A DNA stretch of 64,000 nt from Flagellimonas sediminis (GCF_010500845.1 NZ_JAAAMI010000006.1:62001-126000), one strand, 5' to 3'; shown: positions 10,406 to 19,912, counted from the first letter of the stretch. Numbers and translations: made by a program. The notes: generated by a model not told the origin, from the sequence alone.

Positions 10406-11759
10406 CTTTCTTCATTTTTTGAAAATATTGTTTGGAGGCAGCGTTTACCTTGGGCGAAAGATACAACACTGCAATCATATTCGGTATCACCATCAAAGCA
10501 TAAGATAGGTCGATAAGATTTTTGACGAGTTGCAAAGATGCCACTGCCGCAAAAACGATCATGATGACAAAAAACACATTATACCATTTTCCAATTTTCG
10601 GATTGGTTAAAAACGAAAGGCTCTTCACCCCGTAATAGGAATAGGTAAACAGGGTAGAAAGTGCAAAAGCGGCCACAATTACCATCAACAAGGTATCCCC
10701 GATGCCGTACATTGTTTTTTCAAAAGCGGACATGGTCATAGTGATACCGCTACCCTCTTCCAAGTAGGCTCCGCTCAAAATAATGACCACCGCGGTAAAG
10801 GTACAGACCATAATAGTGTCTATAAATGGGCCCAACATGGCCACAAGCCCTTCCTTGGTGGGTTCATCGTTGCGAGACTGACCGTGGTACATGGGTGCAC
10901 TTCCCAAACCAGCCTCATTAGAGAACATGGCCCTCCTGACCCCAATGATCACCAATCCCCAAAAGCCTCCGGTTACCATAGTATCAAAATTCCAGGCCTC
11001 TACAAAGATCATTTTAAGGGCAGGCAAAATGTCCCCCGCATTGCTGGCCATCACAAAAATTACGGCCAACAAGTAAACTCCTACCATAAAGGGCACAATA
11101 GCAGATGCCACCTTTGCAATTTTGTTCAATCCTCCAAAAATCACCCCGGAGGTAACAATGGCCAAAAAGAACCCTATGATCAATTTCCAGTTGTACTCAC
11201 TGGTGGCAAAAAGGGTTTCATGAGGTTTTACCACACCCATAAATGCTTCGGTAAACTGATTGGCGGTAAAGACTCCTAAGAATCCGACCAACCCACAAAT
11301 ACTAAAAAAAATGGCCATAGGTTTTGCCCAATTTCCCATCCCTTGGGTTATGTAGAACATTGGTCCACCCTGTAACTTTCCTTGAGAATCGATACCACGG
11401 AACATGATGGCCAAGCTACCGGAATAAAATTTAATCCCCATGCCCAAAAGTGCCGTCATCCAAATCCAAAAAACAACTCCTGGCCCACCATCATGTATGG
11501 CAATCGCCACACCGGAAATATTACCCAACCCAACGGTTGCGGCAACAGCTGCGGACAAAGCTTGGAACGAACTCACATCGCCTTTGGCATTTTTATCCTC
11601 ATATTTCCCAGAAACCACGGCAAGTGCGTGGCCAAAATATCGAAAGGGAACAAACTTGGAATAAAAAACCAAAAAGAGGCCACCACCAATTAGCAGGATG
11701 AACATGGGCCATTCGGTATAGGGTAAAATGGTGGTAAGAAAATCGTTGATAGCTTCCAT
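10398..11759 (-). CDS. AGCS-family sodium:alanine/glycine symporter
   Basis: Integral inner-membrane amino-acid/cation symporter of the alanine-or-glycine:cation symporter family (AgcS/DagA-like), importing alanine or glycine with sodium. About ten to eleven hydrophobic helices are visible over about 453 residues. Family-typical stretches include TVGLGNISGVAIA and SNEAGLGSAPM. The ATG at 11759 (MEAINDFL) is preferred over an in-frame ATG 18 bases upstream because it gives the standard family N-terminus. The 3' end overlaps the era start by 8 bases, so the two genes form an unusual transport plus ribosome-assembly operon. No glycine riboswitch-like structure is visible upstream. Confidence 0.93.
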   Translation of the reverse strand: MEAINDFLTTILPYTEWPMFILLIGGGLFLVFYSKFVPFRYFGHALAVVSGKYEDKNAKGDVSSFQALSAAVAATVGLGNISGVAIAIHDGGPGVVFWIWMTALLGMGIKFYSGSLAIMFRGIDSQGKLQGGPMFYITQGMGNWAKPMAIFFSICGLVGFLGVFTANQFTEAFMGVVKPHETLFATSEYNWKLIIGFFLAIVTSGVIFGGLNKIAKVASAIVPFMVGVYLLAVIFVMASNAGDILPALKMIFVEAWNFDTMVTGGFWGLVIIGVRRAMFSNEAGLGSAPMYHGQSRNDEPTKEGLVAMLGPFIDTIMVCTFTAVVIILSGAYLEEGSGITMTMSAFEKTMYGIGDTLLMVIVAAFALSTLFTYSYYGVKSLSFLTNPKIGKWYNVFFVIMIVFAAVASLQLVKNLIDLSYALMVIPNMIAVLYLSPKVNAASKQYFQKMKKGA

Positions 11760-11869
11760 ACATATCAAAAAATCCACAAGGTAATCATTTTAGCTCAAGG
11801 GCAGGAATCAATGTCAGCAAAGCTAAACCCATATCTTCAATCTAAAATAACAGTTATATTTAACCCAAT

Positions 11870-11877
11870 TATTTTTG
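11870..11877 (+). promoter_or_regulatory. Possible -7 promoter element
   Basis: TATTTTTG, matching TAnnTTTG, 27 bases before the GTG start at 11905. No -33 TTG at the expected distance. It covers the alternative TTG start codon at 11875, which argues against that start. Confidence 0.4.
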
Positions 11878-11904
11878 ATTAACTTAGAAATTAAAACTTG
11901 TACT

Positions 11905-13407
11905 GTGAAAAAAAGACTGACCGTCCTTTATCTTACCATTTGTCTTTTAAGCCTTGGGTGTGATAAGGACCAAACTCCAAAACAAATTTTTCACTCCTTA
12001 AACATAACCGTAGGCACCGGCGGCACAGTTGACGTGGATTCTGGCATCTATTTAGAGGGTACTGAGATTTCCATTACGGCTACTCCTGATGCCAATTTTG
12101 AATTCGAAAAATGGAGCGGAGATTCAGAATCAACATCTGCTGTGCTGTCAATAACAATGAATAAACCTATTGACCTACATGCCAACTTTAAGGAAAAAGT
12201 CGATGAGCAACCTACCAATTCTGATGCAGAAATCACTTTTTTCAATTCTGGCCTAATTGATGATTCTGGGTATATTCTTGCTATAGAAAATGGACAAAAC
12301 ACTTGTTATTTGATAGACCATGATGGTACAAAAGTCTTTAGTTGGACCTTTGATCGGGTTTTGGGCCAAGATATAGAACTTACTCCCGAAGGTAATCTGA
12401 TAGGGCTTTTCAAGGTTGATTCAACACCTATTGCCTTTGGTGGTCAAAGTGGAATTATCAGGGAAATTGACAAAGAAGGGAACATCCTTTGGGAATATGT
12501 TTTGGCCACTGAAAATGAAATTACCCATCACGACCTTACCCAATTGCCCAATGGAAATATCCTGGTACTTGTTTGGGAAAGAATCCCTTTGGCCGAAGCA
12601 ACAGCCGTTGGCTTGAACAGTACATCGGACATATTTACTGAAAAAGTAATCGAAATCAATCCAGATTCCAATGAGATAGTTTGGCAATGGAAAAGTTGGG
12701 ACCATATAGTTCAAGACTTCAATTCGGAATTGGGTTCTTTTGGTGATCCAGCGGTGGAAACGGATAAAATCAATATTCTTTATGCAAATTCCGATGTTCA
12801 TGAGTTTGTAGCCTTGGGAGATGTTATGCATGCCAACGGAATTGATTATTTGCCAGAAGAGGACATCATTGCACTGAGCATCAATTTTTTCAGTGAAGTC
12901 TGGATCATCGACCATAGCACCACATCCGAACAAGCAAGAACCAGCAGTGGAGGACAATTTGATAAAGGCGGGGATTTGCTATATCGATTTGGCAACCAAA
13001 GAGTTTTTGGGGATATTGAGGGCAGTAACATTTTTGATTTCAACCATAACCCTTCCTTTGTCAACAATTCAGGGGAAATAAGTGTGTTGATTTTCAACAA
13101 TAATAATGCCGCAGGACAATCTAGCGCAATGGAATTTTTATTGCCGGAGATTAATGGAAGTACTCCCATTGGATCAGACCCAAATATCATTTTTGAATTT
13201 ACGGATAGTACCCTGTTTTTTCCAAGAATTGGTGGCGCATCCAGGCTTCCAAATGGCAACACCTTAATCTGTGAAGGTGATTTTGGCTTTTGGGAAGTAG
13301 CCCCCAACGGAGAGATTGTTTGGACATATAATGGGTTGGGCAAGCAATTTTGGAGAGGTGTATTTTACTCAAAAGATAGTCCAGAAATCACAAGCCTTAA
13401 CCTTTAG
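11905..13407 (+). CDS. Arylsulfotransferase (ASST)-like lipoprotein with InlB B-repeat domain
   Basis: Secreted lipoprotein; the signal peptide ends in a lipobox LSLGC. Residues about 35-95 form an InlB B-repeat/beta-grasp module (GTGGTVDV, then ATPDANFEFEKWSG). The rest is an arylsulfotransferase-type beta-propeller. Three His-containing segments align in order with those of PLP-independent aryl-sulfate sulfotransferases: THHDLTQLPNG, MHANGIDYLP and FDFNHNP. The phosphate/sulfate-binding Arg expected soon after the second His segment is not obvious (LSINFFSEVWIID), so activity is uncertain. Such enzymes move sulfate between phenolic groups; a role on algal sulfated compounds would be inference. 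The GTG at 11905 is chosen over TTG 11875 because it starts a clean lipoprotein signal. Confidence 0.82.
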   Translation: MKKRLTVLYLTICLLSLGCDKDQTPKQIFHSLNITVGTGGTVDVDSGIYLEGTEISITATPDANFEFEKWSGDSESTSAVLSITMNKPIDLHANFKEKVDEQPTNSDAEITFFNSGLIDDSGYILAIENGQNTCYLIDHDGTKVFSWTFDRVLGQDIELTPEGNLIGLFKVDSTPIAFGGQSGIIREIDKEGNILWEYVLATENEITHHDLTQLPNGNILVLVWERIPLAEATAVGLNSTSDIFTEKVIEINPDSNEIVWQWKSWDHIVQDFNSELGSFGDPAVETDKINILYANSDVHEFVALGDVMHANGIDYLPEEDIIALSINFFSEVWIIDHSTTSEQARTSSGGQFDKGGDLLYRFGNQRVFGDIEGSNIFDFNHNPSFVNNSGEISVLIFNNNNAAGQSSAMEFLLPEINGSTPIGSDPNIIFEFTDSTLFFPRIGGASRLPNGNTLICEGDFGFWEVAPNGEIVWTYNGLGKQFWRGVFYSKDSPEITSLNL

Positions 13408-13483
13408 GTCGAGCTTTAAAAGAAATATATCTTCCAGTTACCTATCAATATAACGGTATATAAAAAACAAAAACACAAATCCA

Positions 13484-13513
13484 TTGTAGATTTATTTATT
13501 GTTTGTATATTTG
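13484..13513 (+). promoter_or_regulatory. Promoter of the initiator tRNA
   Basis: A full Bacteroidota housekeeping promoter: TTG at 13484-13486, a 19-base spacer, then TATATTTG (TAnnTTTG) at 13506-13513. The tRNA starts 11 bases after the -7 element. It is the best promoter match I saw in the window. Confidence 0.8.
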
Positions 13514-13523
13514 CCGTCCATAT

Positions 13524-13596
<73 letters not shown>

Positions 13597-13600
13597 CTAA

Positions 13601-13634
13601 AAAGGGTTCTCCAAAGGAGAGCCCTTTTTTTTTT
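13601..13634 (+). terminator. Rho-independent terminator after tRNA-fMet
   Basis: GGGTTCTCC and GGAGAGCCC form a 9-bp stem (one G-U pair) with loop AAA, followed by ten Ts. Confidence 0.9.
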
Positions 13635-13796
13635 CACCATATTCTATTATTTTGTATCACCTTACCCATCTGTATTTTTCATAGTCAACAGTCAAATTTC
13701 CGCAACGGGTAGGCCTTAACCCCCTTTTTTGATTTTTCTATCGTATTTTAATCCAAGCATTCAAATTAAAATAGTCAATACCAACCAACCTATTGT

Positions 13797-14594
13797 ATGA
13801 AAAGCAGTAAAGAGGTTGTTGTGGACATATGGAAGTCGCACAACAATTATTTGGCCAAAAAGTCGGTGAACCTGGAAACCGTAAACGTTGTGGATTATCT
13901 GGCCAATTTGTTCTGCCCAGGGCCCTATTACTACTACATTATTGATTCCCCAACCTTAACTTTGGACATTGTCAGTGATTCTATACAAACAGTATTTGGT
14001 ATTAAACCACAAGATTTTACCCTGAACATGTTCATTGATCGTATCCATCCAGAAGATCTAAGCTTTTTTCTTCGGTGTGAAGATGTGGTGGCACACTTTT
14101 TAAAAAACAGGATACCTCCATCCGACATGGTTAACTACAAAATCAATTATTGTCTAAGGGAGAGAGTGGCCAATGGATCATACCGTTTGTTCCTGATGCA
14201 GACCGTTACCATGCAAACCACGGAAGATGGTGCGCTATTGAAGGTGTTCGGCACCCATACCGATATTGAACACATCACTTCCATCAATAATAAAAAGCTT
14301 TCGTTGATCGGTCTTAACGGGTCTCCCTCCTACTTGGAACTGGATGTTTTTGATGATACGGTCTTTGATGATTTTGTGCCGTTCGAATATACCATGGAAA
14401 AGCCTATTTTCACGACTCGTGAAACGGAAGTTATCAAACTGTTGGCCCAAGGCCTGTCCACAGAAATGATCGCACTGGACCTCAACATTTCCGTACAAAC
14501 CGTGTTTACCCACCGTAAGAATATCCTTCGAAAGACCAGTGCCAAAAACACTTCGGAGCTTATCGCTGAATGTATTAGAAAAGGATACATTTAA
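13797..14594 (+). CDS. PAS-like sensor / LuxR-type transcriptional regulator
   Basis: 265-residue cytoplasmic regulator. Residues about 45-165 look like a PAS fold (RIHPEDLSFF, then a stretch ending FGTHTDIE, typical of PAS/PAC), which probably senses a small ligand or partner. The C-terminal 60 residues are a LuxR/NarL helix-turn-helix (TTRETEVIKLLAQG, then the recognition segment SVQTVFTHRKNILRK). There is no receiver domain and no phosphorylatable Asp, so it is a one-component regulator. It stands alone between the tRNA and the unknown operon at 14.8 kb, on the same strand. It could control that operon, but 185 bases separate them and nothing in the sequence proves it. Confidence 0.88.
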   Translation: MKSSKEVVVDIWKSHNNYLAKKSVNLETVNVVDYLANLFCPGPYYYYIIDSPTLTLDIVSDSIQTVFGIKPQDFTLNMFIDRIHPEDLSFFLRCEDVVAHFLKNRIPPSDMVNYKINYCLRERVANGSYRLFLMQTVTMQTTEDGALLKVFGTHTDIEHITSINNKKLSLIGLNGSPSYLELDVFDDTVFDDFVPFEYTMEKPIFTTRETEVIKLLAQGLSTEMIALDLNISVQTVFTHRKNILRKTSAKNTSELIAECIRKGYI

Positions 14595-14778
14595 AATTGA
14601 ATGTATCAATTTGGCCTGCCATTCATAAAATACCCAATTTAGGGTATTGTAACTTGTTGTTCCTGACTTTTAAATTTGGTGAAGCCCAAATTTAATTGTT
14701 TAAGACTAGTCGGATATATCATTTTGTTCTTCTCTTTCGTTAACTATTTCATACTTAACCACCAATCTATCAAGACCA

Positions 14779-15888
14779 ATGATCAAAAAACTTATCAAGA
14801 ACTTTAAACTTACCATAGTTCTTTTTCTACTGACTTGTATTGTATTATGGGCCACCGATGGTATTGAAAGTGTTAAATCGATGGTCATCGAATATGGATG
14901 GGCCTGGATTTTGCTGCCTTTCTTTTTACGCATCTATAATTGGTTCACCAACTTAAAACAAAAAGCGTTCGACTACGGTGCGGATACCTCGGGAGCGCAG
15001 GCCGAAAGGAAGGCTTCGAGAAAGGACATGGAGAGTAACGCCACCAAAAAACAGTACGAAGAACTTCTGTCCAAAACACAATACTCCAAAAGTGAAGCCT
15101 TAGAGTTACGAAATCGCAACAACTATGAAAGTCTTGCTTTGCAAAAATCACTTTCTGAAACAAACAATGCATACACTATTGCCCTAAACCGCTATGTGAG
15201 TGGGCTACCAGGACCCAATTTGTTAAGGCCCTCCGAATTGAAACAACAATTTACAGTTGCCCAAATTTCAAACGGAAAATTGGAATTTTACAACTCAGAT
15301 GCGGCCTCATTTGAAAAAGGAGGCCCGCTCGATAGTAAATTTAGCGATATCCCGTTGGCCTCCATCATAAAACTTGAGGTTGTGGATCTTGCCGAGGGCA
15401 GGCAACTTAAAAGAGTTGGGGCCGATCTAGGCCGAAAAATGGCGCAGACCGTGGTCAGTGCTGCATCACAGACCGGAGGAGCTCGGGTTGCAAAATTCAA
15501 CGTGGACGCTGCACAACTCATCATTCATTATGTAAATGAGGACGGAATCGTATTTCCTGCAACTTTCGTCTTCAACTCCAACAGTAAACTGGGTGCAAAA
15601 GCGATGGAAAATCTCCGATTGTTGAACAAGACATTGAACAATTTTTCCTTCTTAGGACGCATTACATGGAATAAAATAGGAACCCATCTGGAGACCGATA
15701 TGAAAAACGATTATGATTTTGATGTATCTGAAATCACTTCCCTAGCGGGCGATACCATAAAAGTTTTGAAATGGGCCAATATGCTTTCCCCACATGACAG
15801 TGCCGTAGTCACCGCAAAATTAAGTGCCGAGATGATCGGGGGTGTATTACAGGATACTTCCATACCATTAATAGAAACCATACAATAG
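14779..15888 (+). CDS. Membrane-anchored protein of unknown function
   Basis: 369 residues, family not recognised. The N-terminus has two hydrophobic stretches, at about 12-28 and 38-55, which act as an anchor. A charged, coiled-coil-prone segment (about 65-135) follows, rich in Lys, Glu, Ser and Asn. From about 150 there is a mixed alpha/beta domain: FTVAQISNGKLEFYN looks like a PH-like or DUF-type beta fold, and the Ala-rich segment GRKMAQTVVSAASQTGG may be a helix or glycine-loop. First gene of a four-gene operon: the next start is 4 bases after its stop. The N-terminal anchor suggests it places the other products, which carry export signals, at the envelope; this is inference. Confidence 0.72.
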   Translation: MIKKLIKNFKLTIVLFLLTCIVLWATDGIESVKSMVIEYGWAWILLPFFLRIYNWFTNLKQKAFDYGADTSGAQAERKASRKDMESNATKKQYEELLSKTQYSKSEALELRNRNNYESLALQKSLSETNNAYTIALNRYVSGLPGPNLLRPSELKQQFTVAQISNGKLEFYNSDAASFEKGGPLDSKFSDIPLASIIKLEVVDLAEGRQLKRVGADLGRKMAQTVVSAASQTGGARVAKFNVDAAQLIIHYVNEDGIVFPATFVFNSNSKLGAKAMENLRLLNKTLNNFSFLGRITWNKIGTHLETDMKNDYDFDVSEITSLAGDTIKVLKWANMLSPHDSAVVTAKLSAEMIGGVLQDTSIPLIETIQ

Positions 15889-15892
15889 ACCA

Positions 15893-16840
15893 ATGAGACC
15901 TACTGTTTTATCTCTCTTTCTTTTTTGTTCGATTGCCCTAGCATTCGGTCAAACCGATACCATAACCTACTATTCCAGTGGAAATATCATGGAACGGGTC
16001 GGTAAGGTCAACGGGGTATTGCATGGGAAATACACCATGTATTCCGAAGATGGGAAAACCAATGTAGAGGGGGCATTTGAGAACGGGAAACATGTGGGTG
16101 AATGGACCCAATATTACAATGATGGCAACATTGGACGAAAGTTGACCTATGAAAACGATCAAATAATCTATCTTAAGGAATATGGATATGGCAAAATCCT
16201 TTCCGAAGGTCAAATTCTCAACAACCAAAAACATGGGCAATGGAAGAAATATTTTCTGAACGAAGCATACTTGGCCGCCAAGGATGTCCAACCCAAGATT
16301 GAGCAGATCGGTCATTTTAAGAACGGAATCCCTCATGGAGAAACAAAACACTTCAATGAAGATGGAACCATAGGTTCCATTATCGAGTACAACGAAGGGA
16401 ATATTATGAGCAACAAGTCCTATTGGGCCAATGGCCAGCTTATTTCAGATTGCACTTATATCAATGGGCAACTTCAGGGTAAATGTGTTTCCTATGATGA
16501 AGATGGCCGCATTTGGATCGAAACAAACTACGTGAACGATAAAATGGATGGCCCCTACAAGTCCTACAAATTTGGCACTTTACACGTAGAGGGAACTTAT
16601 AAGGGTGATCTAAAACATGGGTATTGGAAACTTTATGAGTCCGGTGCGGGTGAGGTCACTTCTGAAGGTAACTACTCCAACGGGGTAAAAGAAGGGCTGT
16701 GGAAAGAGGACGAAAGACTGGCCGCTATTGTGGAGGAAGGCTATAGCCACTCCATAGGAGAATATAAAAATGGAGTGAAAACAGGGGAATGGAAATATTA
16801 CAAAGGAACCAACAACCATGTTAAATCAAAATTCTTTTAA
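15893..16840 (+). CDS. Exported MORN/YwqK-type repeat protein
   Basis: 315 residues with a signal peptide (about 1-19, cleavage near AFG-QTD). It is made of about ten repeats of the MORN/YwqK pattern (NGxxxGxWxxYxxDG), which form a beta-meander sheet. Databases often label such proteins YwqK-family antitoxin. Here the export signal makes a toxin-antitoxin role unlikely; a scaffold or binding surface at the cell envelope is more plausible. It is the second gene of the operon, 4 bases after its neighbour, and its 3' end overlaps the next gene by 23 bases. Confidence 0.82.
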   Translation: MRPTVLSLFLFCSIALAFGQTDTITYYSSGNIMERVGKVNGVLHGKYTMYSEDGKTNVEGAFENGKHVGEWTQYYNDGNIGRKLTYENDQIIYLKEYGYGKILSEGQILNNQKHGQWKKYFLNEAYLAAKDVQPKIEQIGHFKNGIPHGETKHFNEDGTIGSIIEYNEGNIMSNKSYWANGQLISDCTYINGQLQGKCVSYDEDGRIWIETNYVNDKMDGPYKSYKFGTLHVEGTYKGDLKHGYWKLYESGAGEVTSEGNYSNGVKEGLWKEDERLAAIVEEGYSHSIGEYKNGVKTGEWKYYKGTNNHVKSKFF

Positions 16841-17435
16841 AAGATTCACTGGGCACGCTTTGATGGCAATCCTTTGCTTGGTTTCTTGCTTTTCCATCTA
16901 TGGTCAAGCCAAACACACCCCTCTTGAAACTGGGATTACCAAAACATTGGAATCCCAGTTTTCCGAAAATGTCACTTTTGTCCATAGGGAATTGGAAGAG
17001 GAAATGGCATCGGACTCCTTGACCTATAAATTTTACAATGCCAGCACAACTACTGTTGGTGATAGCCTTTTTCTCTGTTATGTTCAAAGAATCAAGGGAT
17101 ATGACACCTTGGTCACCGTAGAAAAAATTGAACAGGTTATTCCCATATCATGTATTGAAGAAGTGGACATCTTCAACTTTACCTTCGGGGCAACCGATAC
17201 CTTTGAGCCACCGCTGTCTTATATCGGTTTTTGGATGAAACATGAAAATTGCTCCAAAAGGGAAGTCTATGGCATAGATCCTACCATTTGGAATGCTGGA
17301 AATGTGACCGATGCAGATTATGAACTCATTGAAACGGACCATCCGTATGTGGCTCGTTTCCCTGTGACCCTATCTGAAGCGTTGTTGGATGCATTGAGAA
17401 CGGAAATCAAGGTCCTTCAGAAACAGAAGAAATAA
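16818..17435 (+). CDS. Exported protein of unknown function
   Basis: 205 residues, not recognised. A long signal sequence (about 1-30, hydrophobic core LMAILCLVSCFSIYGQ) marks it as exported. LVSC could be read as a lipobox, but the GQ cleavage site after it fits better. The mature part is acidic with no repeats and two Cys (in PISCIEEV and ENCSKREV) that could pair. It overlaps the end of the upstream MORN protein by 23 bases and is followed 17 bases later by the FGE-fold gene, so it is almost certainly translated as part of this operon. Confidence 0.75.
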   Translation: MLNQNSFKRFTGHALMAILCLVSCFSIYGQAKHTPLETGITKTLESQFSENVTFVHRELEEEMASDSLTYKFYNASTTTVGDSLFLCYVQRIKGYDTLVTVEKIEQVIPISCIEEVDIFNFTFGATDTFEPPLSYIGFWMKHENCSKREVYGIDPTIWNAGNVTDADYELIETDHPYVARFPVTLSEALLDALRTEIKVLQKQKK

Positions 17436-17452
17436 TCTTTAAAGGCAAAACC

Positions 17453-18157
17453 ATGAGAACAAGATTGATAATTTTCACATTGCTGCTTTCCATACAGGGA
17501 ACATTTGCCCAGAACAATTTGCCCGTGGACATGATCTTGGTTCCAGAAGGCTTTTTTGGCACACAGGTATCAGATAGTGTTACCGGTTCGGTCAAAACTC
17601 ATTTAACCCAAGAGATACGTTCTTTTTACATGGGCTCAACCGAAGTAAGCATTCAAGATTTTCAACAATTCTGCAAAGACACAGGTCGAAAAATGCCCCC
17701 GGCACCGGAATGGGGATGGGGAGACCCTAAATTGCCCATTGCAAATGTAACCTATGCAGAGGCCATTGAGTATTGTAATTGGCTTTCTAAACAATATGAG
17801 GAAACATTTACCCTTCCTACCCCTGAACAATGGGAATATGCGGCACGTTCCACTAATTTTGACACCCCTGACTTCATCTATAACAAGGACTTGCCCAATG
17901 CCTTTGTAGTGTATATTGGAAATAGCAGAGAAAAACCAGATTGCATAACTTGCATGCAACCTAACGAATTAGGTTTGTACAGCATGTGCGGAAATGTTTG
18001 GGAATGGACTCTTGCCGGGGAGCGAGATCCGACCAACCCAGCAGTAATGGGCGGTAGTTTTTTTGAGGATGCCAATTCGGTCAAGGTCAACTCCAAGAAA
18101 AAATTCAACAAGTACCTTAGAAGACAGGATGTTGGATTTAGGGTAGTGATCAACTAG
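17453..18157 (+). CDS. Secreted FGE/SUMF1-fold protein, probably non-catalytic
   Basis: 234 residues with signal peptide (cleavage after TFAQ). The formylglycine-generating-enzyme fold is evident from SFYMGSTEVSIQDFQQF, LPTPEQWEYAAR, GNVWEWT, MGGSFF and VGFRVV. The paired Cys residues that bind copper near the C-terminus of true FGEs are absent: the end reads RRQDVGFRVVIN. It therefore probably does not modify sulfatases and instead belongs with structural FGE-fold proteins such as GldJ and GldK. Last gene of the operon starting at 14779. It shares the fold with gldK at 55950-57326 but is half the length. Confidence 0.85.
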   Translation: MRTRLIIFTLLLSIQGTFAQNNLPVDMILVPEGFFGTQVSDSVTGSVKTHLTQEIRSFYMGSTEVSIQDFQQFCKDTGRKMPPAPEWGWGDPKLPIANVTYAEAIEYCNWLSKQYEETFTLPTPEQWEYAARSTNFDTPDFIYNKDLPNAFVVYIGNSREKPDCITCMQPNELGLYSMCGNVWEWTLAGERDPTNPAVMGGSFFEDANSVKVNSKKKFNKYLRRQDVGFRVVIN

Positions 18158-18397
18158 CAAACATGTCTAATTCTTCAATTAGGAAATCCCTTGTTTCAAA
18201 TTCAACTTTAAAAAACTTGGGGTTTCAAACAAGAAAACCTGAATTGGAAACATAGCACTCCAACGATCAGGATTGTCATTAAGGCTAGGTTTTTAGAGTA
18301 AATTATTATCGGGGCTTACCTATTTTAATAGTTCATTAACGAATTTAACGCTTGTTTTCACTAAATTGTTAACAACGCTAATTCATCATCAATCAAA

Positions 18398-19912
18398 ATG
18401 GGACAATTTTCCAAAAATATTGTCTTCTCTCTACTATTGTGCTATGTTATTTGTTTATATGGGAACGCGCCCAACTCAATAAATGGCAAGGAATTCTATA
18501 ACCTAAGTTTTCAAGATTCCATTGAATGGGCAGATTATTATTTCAACATTCACCAATACGAAAAAGCCATTCCGATTTATGAAAAGAGTCTGGATGAATC
18601 CAATACCCAAGAAAAGGTTCATTCCTTAAAAAAATTGGCCCTTAGTGAAGCTGCGCTGCATAAATCCAAAGAATCTGTTTCCCATATTTACGATTATTTT
18701 AAAATTGATTTTCAACCAAATTTTCTCCAGCACGAGGATTTTGATGAAATTCGGGAATCCGAGGAATTCACCAAGCTATCAGGTTCGGTCTTACCAAAAA
18801 TTTCAACATGGTCCGTTCTGTACTTTTTTGTTTCCATTATTGGATTTTATGTCATGTTCTTACTACTGCTGAATAAAAACATTGACTTACAGGCCAGGAT
18901 CCTGATTTCAATCTTCGTTTTTATACATTCCCTATTTATTTTGAATATCTGTGTGAACAACACCAACTACGTTTTTGAATTTCCACACACCTATTTAATG
19001 TCCACTTGGTCATCCTTTCTGTATGGGCCCTTGTTATACTTTTATTTTAGAAGGGTGGCCAAGTCAAGTGGGTTCAAATGGACGGATGTTTGGCACTTTT
19101 TGCCAACCGTGGGACTATTGATCTATATGGTCTTTTACGTTTATGCCTTTACCGGTCCTGAAAAAATAGACCAAATGTTAACTAGGTTACAACAAGGATT
19201 AAACCCCGGGGATTCCACAAAACTTACCTTATTGGTCATTATAAAGGCCATTTCCTTGGCCGTTTACGCCTATTTTGTACATCTGATCATTACTAGGAAC
19301 AAAGACGGGCTCGCCAAAAAAACCAGGATTTGGCAAAAGAACATGTACGGCATTCATGTGAGCTATGTAGTGATCTATTTGGTTTATGGCCTTTCCATTA
19401 TGGCAGGCAAGAACAGTGGTTTCCTATTTCATGCCCCCATTGTTTTAATGAGCACCATGGTGCTATATATCGGTTACGCCGCCAATGTGCAGCCCAATGT
19501 GTTCAGTGGACAATATGACTACACCAACCGATTGTTCCCAAAGTATATAAAATCAGGATTAACGGAAAGCCTATCACAAGAATTAAAAGAAAGCCTTTAC
19601 TCTATTTTTCATGATGAAAAATTATACCGAAGGAACGATATCAGCTTGGACCTAGTAGCTGAAAAACTGGGCACTACACGGCATAATGCCTCACAGTTGA
19701 TCAACGAACATTTTCAAATGAGCTTTCATGAGTTCGTAAACAGCCATCGGATCAACGACGCCAAAAAACTTTTAGAAAGGGAAAACGAACGCAACATCAT
19801 CGACATTGCATACGAGGTCGGGTACAACAACAAAGTATCGTTCAACAAAGCCTTCAAAAAAGATACCAATCTTACCCCAAGTCAGTACCTAGGAACCATC
19901 AAAACCAGGTAA
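18398..19912 (+). CDS. Membrane-bound AraC-type transcriptional regulator
   Basis: 504 residues. An N-terminal signal or anchor helix is followed by a short TPR-like region (about 40-105, YYFNIHQYEKAIPIYEKSL), then a block of about seven membrane helices (about 135-375). The C-terminal 110 residues form an AraC/XylS DNA-binding domain, with HTH elements LVAEKLGTTRHNASQLINEHF and IAYEVGYNNKVSFNKAFKK. The DNA-binding part would be cytoplasmic and tethered to the membrane, so it probably senses an envelope signal directly. It is followed by a second, soluble AraC-like gene and then by a susC/susD set, which makes it a candidate regulator of that set. Confidence 0.88.
   Translation: MGQFSKNIVFSLLLCYVICLYGNAPNSINGKEFYNLSFQDSIEWADYYFNIHQYEKAIPIYEKSLDESNTQEKVHSLKKLALSEAALHKSKESVSHIYDYFKIDFQPNFLQHEDFDEIRESEEFTKLSGSVLPKISTWSVLYFFVSIIGFYVMFLLLLNKNIDLQARILISIFVFIHSLFILNICVNNTNYVFEFPHTYLMSTWSSFLYGPLLYFYFRRVAKSSGFKWTDVWHFLPTVGLLIYMVFYVYAFTGPEKIDQMLTRLQQGLNPGDSTKLTLLVIIKAISLAVYAYFVHLIITRNKDGLAKKTRIWQKNMYGIHVSYVVIYLVYGLSIMAGKNSGFLFHAPIVLMSTMVLYIGYAANVQPNVFSGQYDYTNRLFPKYIKSGLTESLSQELKESLYSIFHDEKLYRRNDISLDLVAEKLGTTRHNASQLINEHFQMSFHEFVNSHRINDAKKLLERENERNIIDIAYEVGYNNKVSFNKAFKKDTNLTPSQYLGTIKTR

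Noticed and set aside
15893-16840. YwqK-type antitoxin of a toxin-antitoxin pair
   Set aside because: The protein has an export signal and no toxin-like partner; MORN-like repeats explain the similarity.
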